Assembly (NCBI RefSeq): GCF_022206305.1
Contig: NZ_JAKOIW010000007.1
Location: forward strand, 186,001-250,000
DNA from: Gordonia sp. 'Campus'
GTDB lineage: Bacteria > Actinomycetota > Actinomycetes > Mycobacteriales > Mycobacteriaceae
Direction: 5' to 3'
Length of the DNA stretch: 64,000 bases
Part shown: piece by piece, positions 46,054 through 55,437 of the stretch
Layout of the letters: the number at the start of each line of letters is the position of its first letter
Numbering within the stretch: position 1 is the first letter of the stretch
Notes under the pieces: generated by a model
The model's database searches: none
Told to the model about the DNA's origin: nothing
Seen by the model: only the letters and a program-made list of their open reading frames with translations
Position numbers and translations under genes: made by a program

Positions 46054-47604
46054 ATGACGACTGGCGGTTCGCAAGGTGGCGGTCCCTACGGGGGTGGCCA
46101 GCACAGCGGTGGCCAGCACGGCGGTGGTCAGCACAGTGCAGGAGACAGTGCCGGGAACCAGCAGGGCGGCACCCAGCACGGCAGCGGCAACCCGTCCGGA
46201 CCGCAGGGCTCCGGGCCATCGGCCGGGCCGGCCTCCGGATCGTTCCCGGCGCCGGGCGGTCGATCCGGTTTCGGCGGCAGCAGTGCGCCGACGTCGTCCT
46301 ATGCCAACCCGTCCAACCCCAATCAGGCGTACGTCAATCAGCCCTACTCCACTCCCGGAACGGGTCCGTTCCCGCCCCAGGGGCAGTTCGGCAGCCCCTA
46401 CGGCCAGCCGTCGTCGACGCCGTTCGGCTCACGGCCCGGGACGCCACAGTCCTTCGGCGGACCCACTCCGGAACCGCAGACCCCGCCCAAGAAGAAGAGC
46501 GGTGGACGACTCGCCGCACTCGGTGCCGGGGCACTGATCGTGGCACTGGTCGCGGGCGGGGCGGGCGGCGTCGCCGGCTACACCCTCGCCGACGACGACA
46601 ACGGCTCGAGCAGTAGCAGCGGACCGCTCGGCGGGGATCCCGGCAACAACACCACGACGCCGGTCGCGGCCCCCGCGGGTTCCGTGCAGGAAGTCGCCGC
46701 CAGGGTCATCCCCTCGGTGGTCTCCATCGACGTGGCCGCCGGCGGTGCGATGGGGTCCGGATCGGGCGTCGTCCTGAGCAACGACGGCGTCATCATGACC
46801 AACAACCACGTCGTCAGCGCCGGGGGCGACGGCCCGGCGTCGAAGGTCGCGGTGAACTTCTCCGACGGCTCGCGGGCGGAGGCCCGTGTGCTGGGCGCCG
46901 ACCCGATCTCCGACATCGCGGTCATCAAGGTCAACCGCAACGACCTGACCGCCATCACCGTCGGCAACTCGAACAACCTCGCCGTCGGGCAGGACGTGAT
47001 CGCGATCGGTTCGCCACTGGGTCTCGCGGGCACCGTCACGACCGGCATCATCAGCGCGCTCAACCGTCCGGTGCTGACCTCACGTGATCCCGGAACCAAC
47101 ACGACCTCGGTGATCGACGCCATCCAGACCGACGCGGCGATCAACCCCGGCAACTCGGGTGGCGCCCTCGTGAACGCGCGCGGCGCCCTCGTCGGCATCA
47201 ACACGGCCATCGCCACCCTGGGCGGAGGCGAGCAGCAGGCCGGGGGCAGCATCGGCCTCGGATTCGCCATCCCGATCGATCAGGCGATCCGGGTCGCCAG
47301 GGAACTCGAGCGCACCGGCAAGGCGAGCCACGCGAACATCGGTGTGTCGGTACGCCCCAGTGGCGGCTCCGACGCTCCCGGCGCCGTCGTGACGGCGGTG
47401 ACCCCGGGTGGGCCGGCGGCCGCGGCGGGGATCCCGAACGACGCGGTGATCACCAAGGTCGACGAACGCGTGATCTCCTCGGGTGATGCACTGGTGGCGG
47501 CGGTCCGTTCGCACGCTCCCGGCGACACCGTGACCGTCACCTACGAGGACAACGGGGCGACCAAGACCGCTCAGGTGAAGCTGGGAACGCTCGAGGTCCG
47601 GTGA
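46054..47604 (+). CDS. pepD: HtrA-family membrane serine protease PepD
   Basis: 516 residues. A Gly/Gln/Ser/Pro-rich cytoplasmic tail (1-150), one membrane helix (LAALGAGALIVALVAGGAGG), then a trypsin-like domain with catalytic His252 (TNNHVVS), Asp287 (ISDIAVI) and Ser368 (NPGNSGGALVN), and a C-terminal PDZ domain (HANIGVSVRPSG onwards). It degrades or refolds envelope proteins. ATG 46054 has GAGGAAGAG upstream. The order mprA-mprB-pepD-moaB2 is conserved in mycobacteria. Confidence 0.93.
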   Translation: MTTGGSQGGGPYGGGQHSGGQHGGGQHSAGDSAGNQQGGTQHGSGNPSGPQGSGPSAGPASGSFPAPGGRSGFGGSSAPTSSYANPSNPNQAYVNQPYSTPGTGPFPPQGQFGSPYGQPSSTPFGSRPGTPQSFGGPTPEPQTPPKKKSGGRLAALGAGALIVALVAGGAGGVAGYTLADDDNGSSSSSGPLGGDPGNNTTTPVAAPAGSVQEVAARVIPSVVSIDVAAGGAMGSGSGVVLSNDGVIMTNNHVVSAGGDGPASKVAVNFSDGSRAEARVLGADPISDIAVIKVNRNDLTAITVGNSNNLAVGQDVIAIGSPLGLAGTVTTGIISALNRPVLTSRDPGTNTTSVIDAIQTDAAINPGNSGGALVNARGALVGINTAIATLGGGEQQAGGSIGLGFAIPIDQAIRVARELERTGKASHANIGVSVRPSGGSDAPGAVVTAVTPGGPAAAAGIPNDAVITKVDERVISSGDALVAAVRSHAPGDTVTVTYEDNGATKTAQVKLGTLEVR

Positions 47605-47731
47605 CGTGAACCGCGGCGGTCATCAACCGCCGGGTGACAACTACATAGACGCTGTACCGTCGCCTCCCGCGCCGGGTCAGCCCAGCACGATGACCGTTCC
47701 GACGGTCCGACCCACTCAGAAAGGGCCTGCC

Positions 47732-48391
47732 ATGTCCGACGCTGGTTCGCGCAACACCGCCATCTCCACCGGGAGCGACCTCGACGAGAACTCTCTCGAC
47801 GTCCGTCTCACCGGGGGCCAGGGATCGGTCGATCCCGCCGATGTGGTGGCCGCCGACGCCGCGGCGCGCGAGTTCGTGGCCCGCCACGAACAGGCCACCC
47901 ACCGACCGCAGGGCGAGGAGGTCGGCCGCGCCCTGGTGGTCGTCGTCGACGACGAGGCGGCCCACGGTGAGGACCAGCGCCTCCTCGGGCCGCTCGTCAG
48001 CGAGCTGCTCGCCGAGGCCGGATTCCATGTCGACGCCGCGGTCGTGGTGTCCGGCGACGAGGTGGAGATCCGCAATGCGCTGAACACCGCCGTGATCGGC
48101 GGAGTCGATCTCGTGGTGTCGGTGGGCGGCGTGGGCGTCGGGGCACGTGACGTGACCCCCGAGGCGACCGAGCCGCTGCTGGACCGGCGACTCCGGGGGA
48201 TCGAGGAGGCGGTACGCAGCTCAGGTTTGGCGGCCGGCGCCACCGACGGCGGACTTTCGCGCGGGCTGGCCGGAATCTCCGGTCAGACGCTGGTGGTCAA
48301 CATCGCCAACTCCCGAGCGGCGGTGCGCGACGGCATGGCGACGGCGGCCCCGCTCGCCAAGCACGTCATCGAGGCCATCAGCGAGTTCTGA
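47732..48391 (+). CDS. moaB2: MoaB/Mog-family molybdopterin protein (MoaB2-like)
   Basis: 219 residues. The MoaB core LVVVVDDEAAH, DLVVSVGGVGVGARDVTPEATEPLL binds molybdopterin (GGVGVGxRDVTPEA motif), and SRGLAGISGQTLVVNIANSR is conserved at the end. The first about 70 residues are an extra hydrophilic segment. ATG 47732 follows AAAGGG. In mycobacteria moaB2 also follows pepD. It may help supply cofactor to the nitrate reductase nearby. Confidence 0.88.
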   Translation: MSDAGSRNTAISTGSDLDENSLDVRLTGGQGSVDPADVVAADAAAREFVARHEQATHRPQGEEVGRALVVVVDDEAAHGEDQRLLGPLVSELLAEAGFHVDAAVVVSGDEVEIRNALNTAVIGGVDLVVSVGGVGVGARDVTPEATEPLLDRRLRGIEEAVRSSGLAAGATDGGLSRGLAGISGQTLVVNIANSRAAVRDGMATAAPLAKHVIEAISEF

Positions 48392-48489
48392 CCTCGGCTG
48401 GTTTGTTGCCAGCGAAATCTGTTCAGCAATACGAAGAAAACCCCAGGTTAACGGGGTGCTACAGAACGTTCGAGGGGGCGACCGACGCC

Positions 48490-48693
48490 ATGACGACCGA
48501 CCCTGACGACGCGAAAAAATCCGCCGTGAGCAGCGCCGACGGGGTCGCGCGGCGTCGTGCGGACCGCCGTCGGCGGCTCGACGCCGTGTTCGGGAACGTG
48601 CTACCCGACGTCACCTCCGACGAGAGTGACGAAAGTCACACAGGCCGCTCTAAGGATTGGTTCGAAGCCCAACGGCCGCCGCATTACGAATAA
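48490..48693 (+). CDS. Small conserved actinobacterial protein
   Basis: 67 residues, highly charged: a basic centre ([20 protein letters not shown]) and the C-terminal SKDWFEAQRPPHYE, a tail pattern I associate with uncharacterised actinobacterial proteins. GAGGGGG lies 11 nt upstream of ATG 48490. No membrane helix or signal peptide. Function unknown; the basic stretch may bind nucleic acid. Confidence 0.68.
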   Translation: MTTDPDDAKKSAVSSADGVARRRADRRRRLDAVFGNVLPDVTSDESDESHTGRSKDWFEAQRPPHYE

Positions 48694-49086
48694 CGAGCGC
48701 AACGCCGCACATACGCGCATCAGCGTGTTTTCCTGTCGTTAACTTTGCACTTTCGATAGCTGGCGGATTTCGCATTCACTATGGTGCGTGGCCTGTTCGT
48801 GACACGCCTGAGTCCTCCTGTTGCCCCACTTGAGACCCCTCCGATAACGTTCGGCTCGACAACGCTCGGGTCCCCAAAGTCGGGGACTGAGGGTGGTCCT
48901 GCGATCTGTCGCGAGTGACAACGCAGCAGTGACCAGGATTTCGATGGATTCTTAACGACGGCTAAGACATGCGTAAGAGCGTGCTTAGTGGTAACTGTGT
49001 GGAAGCCCATCGAACGTCGAGGGTCATGACTTGCGGGTGTGAGTGCATTCCGCGGGGTATCAGCCGAATCCTGTGAGAGGGAACGA
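48694..49086. other. 393-bp intergenic region upstream of the porin genes
   Basis: No convincing gene. It is AT-richer than its surroundings. Near the porin start it contains a loose dyad CTAAG (48962-48966)/CTTAG (48984-48988) followed by TAACTGT, a plausible operator plus -10 region. A long leader is common for highly expressed porin genes. Confidence 0.5.
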
Positions 49087-49728
49087 ATGAGCAAGTTCAG
49101 CAAGCTTGGGCTGCGCCGCGCCGCGGGCGCGGTCGCGATCGCCTCGGCCGCGGTCGTGGGCCTGGCCGGCATGGGTGTCGGCGAGGCGTCGGCAGCGAAG
49201 CTGCCGAATGGTTACAAGAACGCCACCGGTATCGACGGCGAGTCCATCCAGACGTGGCGTACCGCCGAGAGCGCGTACCCCATCCCGACGGTGGCCAACA
49301 ACCCTGCCTCGCGCGGTTTCGTGATCTCGGGTACCTACTCCGGCAAGGCCTCGGCAGGCGTCGGCGGCAACCTCGCCGTGAAGTACATCGTCGGTTGCCA
49401 GGTGGACGTCAGCGGGATCACGCTCGACCTCAGCGGCGCGATCAGCCTCACCGCCACCACCTTGTCCGGTTCGCTCGGCCTCCCGCTGAAGCCCGGCCAG
49501 GTCGCGGTTGTCGACATCACCGACAAGGACTTCTCCGATTCGGGTGTCGCCGCGGTCCAGCTGTCGCAGCTCTCGTTCAACCTCAACCAGTGCGGTGGCT
49601 TCGCCTCGGCCCGTTCGGCTGTCAAGACCATCGGCGCCAAGGGCTACAGCACCGACGACGGCAAGGTCAGCGGCGAGGGAACCCTCATCCAGTCCACCCT
49701 GTACGGCCAGCCCTTCACCATCGGCTGA
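49087..49728 (+). CDS. MspA-family mycomembrane porin-like protein 1
   Basis: 213 residues. Signal peptide 1-36 (RRAAGAVAIASAAVVGLAG, cleavage after EASA). The mature part is Gly/Val/Ser-rich beta sequence with ISGTYSGKASAGVGGNLAVK, the MspA pattern, ending LYGQPFTIG (compare YGEPW in MspA). Unlike M. smegmatis MspA, two cysteines (Cys104 in VGCQVD, Cys169 in NQCGGF) could form a disulfide. GAGAGGGAACGA precedes ATG 49087. Probably an outer-membrane diffusion channel. Confidence 0.82.
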   Translation: MSKFSKLGLRRAAGAVAIASAAVVGLAGMGVGEASAAKLPNGYKNATGIDGESIQTWRTAESAYPIPTVANNPASRGFVISGTYSGKASAGVGGNLAVKYIVGCQVDVSGITLDLSGAISLTATTLSGSLGLPLKPGQVAVVDITDKDFSDSGVAAVQLSQLSFNLNQCGGFASARSAVKTIGAKGYSTDDGKVSGEGTLIQSTLYGQPFTIG

Positions 49729-49798
49729 TCAGCTCAGATAAACCAGCTTTTCCTGACTTGTCTGCCCTGAGCAGATCGATATTCCACGAAGGGGAATC

Positions 49799-50485
49799 AT
49801 GAAGAAGAACATCACGCGTCGCGTGGTTGCGGCGGCCGGTCTCGCCGGTGCCGTCGCGATGGGCCTCACCAGCCTCGGCGCCGGTGGCGCCACCGCCGGC
49901 CCCCTGGCAGGCGGCACCATCACCAAGACCCTGGTCGACGGCACCCCCGTCACCGTTCAGCTGTTCGACGAGTACGTCAACGTCCAGCGTCCGATCAGCA
50001 ACGTCCCCACCACCCGTGAGGTGTGGCTGTCGGGCAAGGTTCGCGTCACCGTCGGCGGCAAGGCCGAGGGCGGCTCGGTCAAGGTCGGTTACGACGTCGG
50101 CTGCCAGGTCAACTTCGGTGGCGGCGAGGTCAGCGTGCCCGGTGTCGCAGGCGGCATCGACTACAGCGACCCGTCGAACGTGACCGTCGGTGGCGGTCTC
50201 GACGGTGAAGAGGTCGGCGGCGGCTTCTCGCTCGGCCCGGGCGAGGTCAAGCGTCAGTGGCTGATCAACGAGACCTCGGGCGACGACAAGTCGTACAAGG
50301 GCTACGAAGTCAACGCCTACACGTTCAAGGGCAACAAGGGCGGCGTCGTCTACAGCCAGGAGCAGTTCAAGGTCGAGAGCTGCGCCGGTTACGCCGCTGC
50401 TCGCGCCTTCATCCAGGTGACCGTCAGCACCGACGCCGTGAAGGGCGTTGTCGCGCTCAACGGCAAGCCGTTCAGCATCGGCTGA
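49799..50485 (+). CDS. MspA-family mycomembrane porin-like protein 2
   Basis: 228 residues. Signal peptide 1-34 or so (RRVVAAAGLAGAVAMGLTSL, cleavage near ATA). The mature region includes TREVWLSGKVRVTVGG and ends NGKPFSIG, aligning with porin 1. Cys102 (VGCQVN) and Cys195 (ESCAGY) are at positions equivalent to the porin 1 pair. AAGGGGAATC precedes ATG 49799. The two differ enough to be subunits of one hetero-oligomer or two channels. A strong terminator follows. Confidence 0.82.
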   Translation: MKKNITRRVVAAAGLAGAVAMGLTSLGAGGATAGPLAGGTITKTLVDGTPVTVQLFDEYVNVQRPISNVPTTREVWLSGKVRVTVGGKAEGGSVKVGYDVGCQVNFGGGEVSVPGVAGGIDYSDPSNVTVGGGLDGEEVGGGFSLGPGEVKRQWLINETSGDDKSYKGYEVNAYTFKGNKGGVVYSQEQFKVESCAGYAAARAFIQVTVSTDAVKGVVALNGKPFSIG

Positions 50486-50502
50486 CAGCTTCTCTCGTAC
50501 TA

Positions 50503-50544
50503 CACCGCGGGGCGGGAATCCGACAGGGTTCCCGCCCCGCGGTG
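50503..50544 (+). terminator. Strong terminator after the porin pair
   Basis: CACCGCGGGGCGGGAA (50503-50518) pairs perfectly with TTCCCGCCCCGCGGTG (50529-50544), followed by a T/G-rich run. Confidence 0.9.
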
Positions 50545-50672
50545 TTTGTGTGTCTGCTGTCGGGTGTCTGTGAGGGTGCTGTAACCGCCTCTCGCAGGGT
50601 CCTTTTCACAGGGTCGACGCTCTAACCTCGACCGCGGTGGTGCCGATGCCGCCGTTGAGGGAGTGATCGAGG

Positions 50673-52502
50673 GTGAGTGTGCCGACCGACGTGGACCGCG
50701 CTACGGAAACGGTGGGGGACACGCGGCCGCCGACGCTGTCGGTGATCGCGACGGCGCGCCGCTTCGCACCGTTGCTCGCCGGTTTGCGGTGGCGACTGGT
50801 CGCGGCGATCGGGTGCCATCTCCTCCAGGTGGTCACCACGGTCATCACGGTGGCCGTCTTCGCCCACATCGTCGATGACGTACTCGTCACCGGCGACCTC
50901 GATGCTCTCGTGGGCCCGCTGATGATCTGGGTCGGTGCGTCGCTGACCGGAGCGGCGGCATCCTTCGCCGGGAGCATGCTGACCGGAGGAGTGACCGAGA
51001 CCCTGCTACTCCGCCTTCGTGACCGCCTCTACGCCCACACCCAGCGCCTGGCTCCGCACGCGCGTCGACGTTTCGGCACCGGCGATCTGGTGTCCCGGAA
51101 CACCGGAGACGTGGAGGCCGTCGACAGTCTCCTCTCGTCGGGCATCGTGACGGGCTCCGTGGCCGGGATCAGTCTTGCGGTCTACGGCGCGGCCGCCTTC
51201 GTGACGAACTGGCAGCTCGCCACTGTCGCCGCGGTGCTCGCCCCGATGCTGTGGCTGATCGCGCGCCGGTTCGGCTCGATCGTGAAATCCGCTGCCCGCA
51301 ACGAACGCAACGCCGCGGGACAGATCAGCTCGCTCGTGGCCGAGGGCATCGCCAACTCCCTGGCCATCGTCGCCGACAATCAGGTCACCCGTGACCGTCG
51401 TCGTGTGCTCCGGCAGAGCCGGCGGTGGCGCGACGCGCGTATGTCGGAGGTGAGGGCGGATGCGGCTTTCGGCGAGGCGGTCACCATCGTCGAGGTTCTC
51501 TGCATGATCGCTGTCATCGCGCTCGGTGCGTGGCAGATCTCCACCGGCGCGGCCGACTTGGGCACGCTCATCGCGTTGACGGGTTACCTCGGTTATCTCT
51601 ACCCGCAGATCCAGACGCTGGGCGGTCTCGTCGTGGAGGTGACGTCGGCGACCGCAAGTGCCGAGCGCGTCGCAGAGGTGCTCGACGCCCCGATGGGCGT
51701 CGGCGAGTCCGGAGCCGAGGACGCCGAACGGCCGGAGGACCACACCGGCAATCCGGGGTACGCACTCGCCCACACCGCGGCTCCGCCTCCAGTCGGCCTC
51801 ACGCTGACCGGCGTCTGCTTCGCCTATCCCGGGTCGGCGAAGCGTGTCCTCGACGACGCGCAGCTCGACGTGGCACCCGGTGAGGTCGTAACCGTCACCG
51901 GGCCGAGCGGCGCGGGCAAGAGCACGCTGACCTACCTGCTGCTGCGGCTGTACGACCCCGACGCCGGTTCGATCCGTCTCGACGACAACGACATCCGCCG
52001 GATGAGTCTCGAGATGGTGCGAGCACAGATGTCGGTGCTGCATCAACGTCCGGCGCTCCTGCGCGGCACCATCGCCGACAACATCGCATTCGGAGGCCCG
52101 GGCGTGACGCGGGCCGACATCACCGCGGCGGCCCACGCCGCCGGGGCGATGGAGTTCATCGACGCCCTTCCCGGAGGTCTCGACGCCGAGATCGCCGAAC
52201 GCGGGGAGAACCTCTCGGGGGGCCAACAGCAGCGCATAGCATTCGCGCGCACCATCGTTCGGAACCGGCCGCTGCTGATCCTCGACGAACCGACCACCGG
52301 GCTCGACGACGAGACCGTCGCCGGGATCCTCGAACCGCTCGCGGCGGTGGCGTCCACGCGCACCACGCTGCTCATCACCCATGATCCGCGCGTCCTGGCG
52401 ATCGCGGACCGTCGGATCGAGTTGCGTGACGGGGGCTTCGAGGAGCGACGACTCGTCGGATCGAGGGCCGATTCAGGCGGTCAGCCGATGGCGCGCTCGT
52501 AG
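50673..52502 (+). CDS. ABC exporter half-transporter, probably homodimeric
   Basis: 609 residues: six-helix membrane domain (about 25-320) plus ATPase. Walker A GPSGAGKST near 411, signature LSGGQQQR, Walker B LLILDEPTTGLDDE with catalytic Glu, H-loop LITHDP. All catalytic residues are present, so it can work as a homodimer. GTG 50673 follows GAGGG. Its last 22 bp overlap the convergent mycoloyltransferase gene. Cargo unknown; position suggests the same peptides or envelope lipids. Confidence 0.88.
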   Translation: MSVPTDVDRATETVGDTRPPTLSVIATARRFAPLLAGLRWRLVAAIGCHLLQVVTTVITVAVFAHIVDDVLVTGDLDALVGPLMIWVGASLTGAAASFAGSMLTGGVTETLLLRLRDRLYAHTQRLAPHARRRFGTGDLVSRNTGDVEAVDSLLSSGIVTGSVAGISLAVYGAAAFVTNWQLATVAAVLAPMLWLIARRFGSIVKSAARNERNAAGQISSLVAEGIANSLAIVADNQVTRDRRRVLRQSRRWRDARMSEVRADAAFGEAVTIVEVLCMIAVIALGAWQISTGAADLGTLIALTGYLGYLYPQIQTLGGLVVEVTSATASAERVAEVLDAPMGVGESGAEDAERPEDHTGNPGYALAHTAAPPPVGLTLTGVCFAYPGSAKRVLDDAQLDVAPGEVVTVTGPSGAGKSTLTYLLLRLYDPDAGSIRLDDNDIRRMSLEMVRAQMSVLHQRPALLRGTIADNIAFGGPGVTRADITAAAHAAGAMEFIDALPGGLDAEIAERGENLSGGQQQRIAFARTIVRNRPLLILDEPTTGLDDETVAGILEPLAAVASTRTTLLITHDPRVLAIADRRIELRDGGFEERRLVGSRADSGGQPMARS

Positions 52503-53464
52503 AACGGCCATGACCGGTGGAGCTGGTCCTGCCAGTATTTCCACGAATGAGTGCCGGTCGGGGGCAGGTCGACCGTCGCCGGAATGTTCAACTGCCCGAG
52601 ACGGTTCAACAGTTGGACCGTGCAGACGAGGGTACCGCCCTCGATGACGCCACCGACCACGATCTGATCGGCGAGGGTGTCGAGATCCTTGACGTACCGC
52701 GGTGTGTCGTACTGTCCCGGTAGGCCGCCGGCATTCGAGATGTAGAGCTGCTTGCCGCGGAGTTTGTTCGCGTTGACCACCGGATCGTGGTTGCGCCAGC
52801 CCGGGCCGTTGTACGGCCCCCACATGTTGGTGGCGTCGCCGTTGCCGCGAATCTCGACCACCAGCCGGATGTTCTCCTGCCCGAATGGATCCGACGTCGT
52901 GGCGCAACCGCTGTAGGAACCGACTGCCTGGTACAGATCCGGATGCTCGATGGCGAGGTTGAGCACCGAGGTGGCCGACGACGAGATCCCGCCGATCGCG
53001 TTGCGGCCCGACGTGTTGTAGGTGGCGTCGACCACCTGCGGCAGTTCCTTGCCGAGGAAAGTCGACCACTTGTGTACGCCGAGGACCGGGTCGGGCTTTT
53101 CCCAGTCGGTGTAGTAGCTGTACTGCCCGGCGTTGGGGATCACGACATACAGGTTCTTGTTGCGGGTGAACTCGACGATGTCGGTCTTCTCCAGCCAGTT
53201 TGCGCGATCTTCGCCGCCGCCCGCGCCGTTGAGGAGATAGAGCACGCCGCGTGGCTTCGACTCGTCGGCCGGCTTGATCACGGTGAGCGGGACGTCGCGG
53301 TTCATCGCATCCGAATGGACGACGATGTCGGTCACCCGCTCACCCGCGACGCCCGGGCTCACCAGTCGCGGTGCCGCGTTCGCTCCGCCGCTCAGTGGTG
53401 CGACGAGTGTGATGCTCAGGGCCACCACCGCGGCCATGCCGAATCTGCGCCAGCTGCTGGACAT
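52481..53464 (-). CDS. Exported antigen-85-type mycoloyltransferase
   Basis: 327 residues from ATG 53464. Signal peptide 1-30 (GMAAVVALSITLVAPLSGG, cleavage after ANA). Alpha/beta-hydrolase with VLYLLNGAGGGEDRANWLEK, nucleophile Ser161 in GGISSSATS, and catalytic His306 in GTHSWKYWQDQL, which matches the antigen 85 GTHSWEYW motif. It transfers mycolates to trehalose, arabinogalactan or, for some corynebacterial paralogues, to protein serines. AGGAGG is 6 nt upstream of 53464. An in-frame ATG at 53530 overlapping the ABC stop (ATGA) would add 22 residues before the signal peptide. Confidence 0.9.
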   Translation of the reverse strand: MSSSWRRFGMAAVVALSITLVAPLSGGANAAPRLVSPGVAGERVTDIVVHSDAMNRDVPLTVIKPADESKPRGVLYLLNGAGGGEDRANWLEKTDIVEFTRNKNLYVVIPNAGQYSYYTDWEKPDPVLGVHKWSTFLGKELPQVVDATYNTSGRNAIGGISSSATSVLNLAIEHPDLYQAVGSYSGCATTSDPFGQENIRLVVEIRGNGDATNMWGPYNGPGWRNHDPVVNANKLRGKQLYISNAGGLPGQYDTPRYVKDLDTLADQIVVGGVIEGGTLVCTVQLLNRLGQLNIPATVDLPPTGTHSWKYWQDQLHRSWPFYERAIG

Positions 53465-53526
53465 GTGTTCCTCCTGCTCGGGGGATGGCGAGCCCGCGCC
53501 TGCGCGCACTCGGTCGGTCGTCTCTG

Positions 53527-55437
53527 TCATGGCTCAGTACCCGTTTCGAGATCACCCGTGATCGGAGTCCCGGTGCCCGGGCCCAGGCCACACCTGCGGG
53601 CGTAGATCCCGCCTGCGGCGACCAGTTCTCGGTGGGTCCCGGCTTCGACGATCACCCTATCGTCGAGAACGACGATGGTGTCGGCCAGCGCTGCGGTGGC
53701 CATGCGATGGGTGATCAGCAGGGTCGTGGTCCCGGCGCGCAGGCGGTGCAGCGCGCGCTGCACGAGCAGTTCGGTGCGGGGGTCCGCGGCGCTCGTCGCC
53801 TCGTCGAGGATGAGGATCTGCGGCGCGGCGGCAATCGCGCGGGCCACGGTCACCAGCTGCTTCTCGCCGGCGCTCAGATTCTCCGATTCCTGGCCGATGA
53901 CGGTGTCCACACCGTTCGGCAGGGCCGAGACGATCTGTGCCGCATGACTGTCCTCGAGCGCCCCGGACACGTCGTCGGACTCGTCCATGCCGAAGGCGAT
54001 GTTCTCGCGCACCGTCCCGGTGAACAACCAGGGTTCCTGGGTGACGACGGCCATGTGCGCGCGTGCCTGCTGCGGTCCGAGGTCGGCGATGTCCACGCCG
54101 TCGATGGTGATCGAACCGTGCGTCGGTGTGTAGAACCCCTGGAGGAGATTGGTGAGAGTGGTCTTTCCCGACCCGGTCGTCCCGACCACGGCCGTGGTGG
54201 TGCCCGGTGCCATTCGGAAGCTCACCGAGTCGAGGACGGGATTGCCCTCCTCGTAGGCGAAACCCACGTCGTCGAAGACGATCTCGGGAGGTCGCGCATG
54301 TCGTCCGGGCGGCGCGTGTACAGCGACGTCGGTGTCGGCGCCCGGGTCCTCCGCGGCGTCGAGCACCTCCCGTACCTTGCTCGCCGACACCGTGCCCGAC
54401 TGCACCTTGGTCACGAATCCGGCCAGCTCGCGGACCGCGCTCGTCAGCTGTTGGGAGAACACCACCACGACCTGTGCCGCACCGAGGCTCAGGTGACCGT
54501 CGACCACCATGATGCCGCCGAGGACCGCGAGTACGAGGAACACCAGCGCGTTGACCGCGGTGAGGACAGGTGGCAGTGAGCCGCCGGTCCATTGCGCCGC
54601 GCGGACGGAGGTGAACAGCTTTCGGTTGAGGTCGTCGAATCGGCGGGCCGAGACCTCTTCGGCGTTGTACGCCTGGAGCGTTCGTCGGGCGCTCAGTTCT
54701 TCTTCGATGTGCCCGGTGAGTGCGGCCGTGGTGGTCCATCGATCTTCGAGATGAGGGCGGGCGCGCCGGGCGAGGAGAACGGCGGCGACTGCCGACACCG
54801 GGGCCGCCACCAGCGCCACGGCCGCCAGCACGGGGGAGATGACGAAGAGCACGGCGGTGACCACGACGAGCGTCAACGCGTTGGTGGGAACGGTGACCAG
54901 CACGGGTGCGATGACGGTGGCGGCATTGTCGGTGTGCGCGGTCAGTTTGCTGACGAGGGCACCGCGTTGGGTGTTCTCGAAGTAGCGCAGCGGCAGACGA
55001 TGGATCTTGTCCTCGATGCGTTCACGCAAACCTGCCACCGAACGCTGCACGGCGACGGTCAGCATCTGGCCCTGCGTGAGACCGAGGACCGCGACCACCG
55101 CGAAGACGGCGATCTGTGTGCCCAGGAGAGTCCACAACAGACGCCAGTTCATGGTCGAGTCGCCGACGGTGCCGTCGACAATGACATTGGTGATCGCCCC
55201 GAAGAGGATCGGTGCGACGACGCTGCCCACCGCGGCGAGGATGGCGAACAGCGAGATGACCACCCCACGACCGCGGCTGAGATGGAGCTGGCCGATCAGC
55301 CATCGCAACGAACCGTCTCGGCCACCTCCTCCCGAGCCTGCCGTCGGTATGTGGGATCGCGTTGTGCCGGAGGATGTTCCGGGAAGCGGCGGCGTCGCGC
55401 GTGCGGGAGCCGCCGGGCGCGATTTCTCGTCAAGCAC
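53527..55437 (-). CDS. Heterodimeric ABC exporter subunit with catalytic Glu
   Basis: 636 residues. Membrane domain with six helices after a 75-residue N-terminal extension. Walker A GTTGSGKTT near 419, Walker B LILDEATSAAD (Glu present) near 543, H-loop LITHRMA (His present), but the signature is LSAGEKQ instead of LSGGQ. It complements the partner, which has an intact signature and degenerate Walker B. Start GTG 55437 overlaps the partner stop by 8 nt, and its own stop overlaps the first ATG of the mycoloyltransferase frame. Confidence 0.9.
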   Translation of the reverse strand: MLDEKSRPAAPARATPPLPGTSSGTTRSHIPTAGSGGGGRDGSLRWLIGQLHLSRGRGVVISLFAILAAVGSVVAPILFGAITNVIVDGTVGDSTMNWRLLWTLLGTQIAVFAVVAVLGLTQGQMLTVAVQRSVAGLRERIEDKIHRLPLRYFENTQRGALVSKLTAHTDNAATVIAPVLVTVPTNALTLVVVTAVLFVISPVLAAVALVAAPVSAVAAVLLARRARPHLEDRWTTTAALTGHIEEELSARRTLQAYNAEEVSARRFDDLNRKLFTSVRAAQWTGGSLPPVLTAVNALVFLVLAVLGGIMVVDGHLSLGAAQVVVVFSQQLTSAVRELAGFVTKVQSGTVSASKVREVLDAAEDPGADTDVAVHAPPGRHARPPEIVFDDVGFAYEEGNPVLDSVSFRMAPGTTTAVVGTTGSGKTTLTNLLQGFYTPTHGSITIDGVDIADLGPQQARAHMAVVTQEPWLFTGTVRENIAFGMDESDDVSGALEDSHAAQIVSALPNGVDTVIGQESENLSAGEKQLVTVARAIAAAPQILILDEATSAADPRTELLVQRALHRLRAGTTTLLITHRMATAALADTIVVLDDRVIVEAGTHRELVAAGGIYARRCGLGPGTGTPITGDLETGTEP

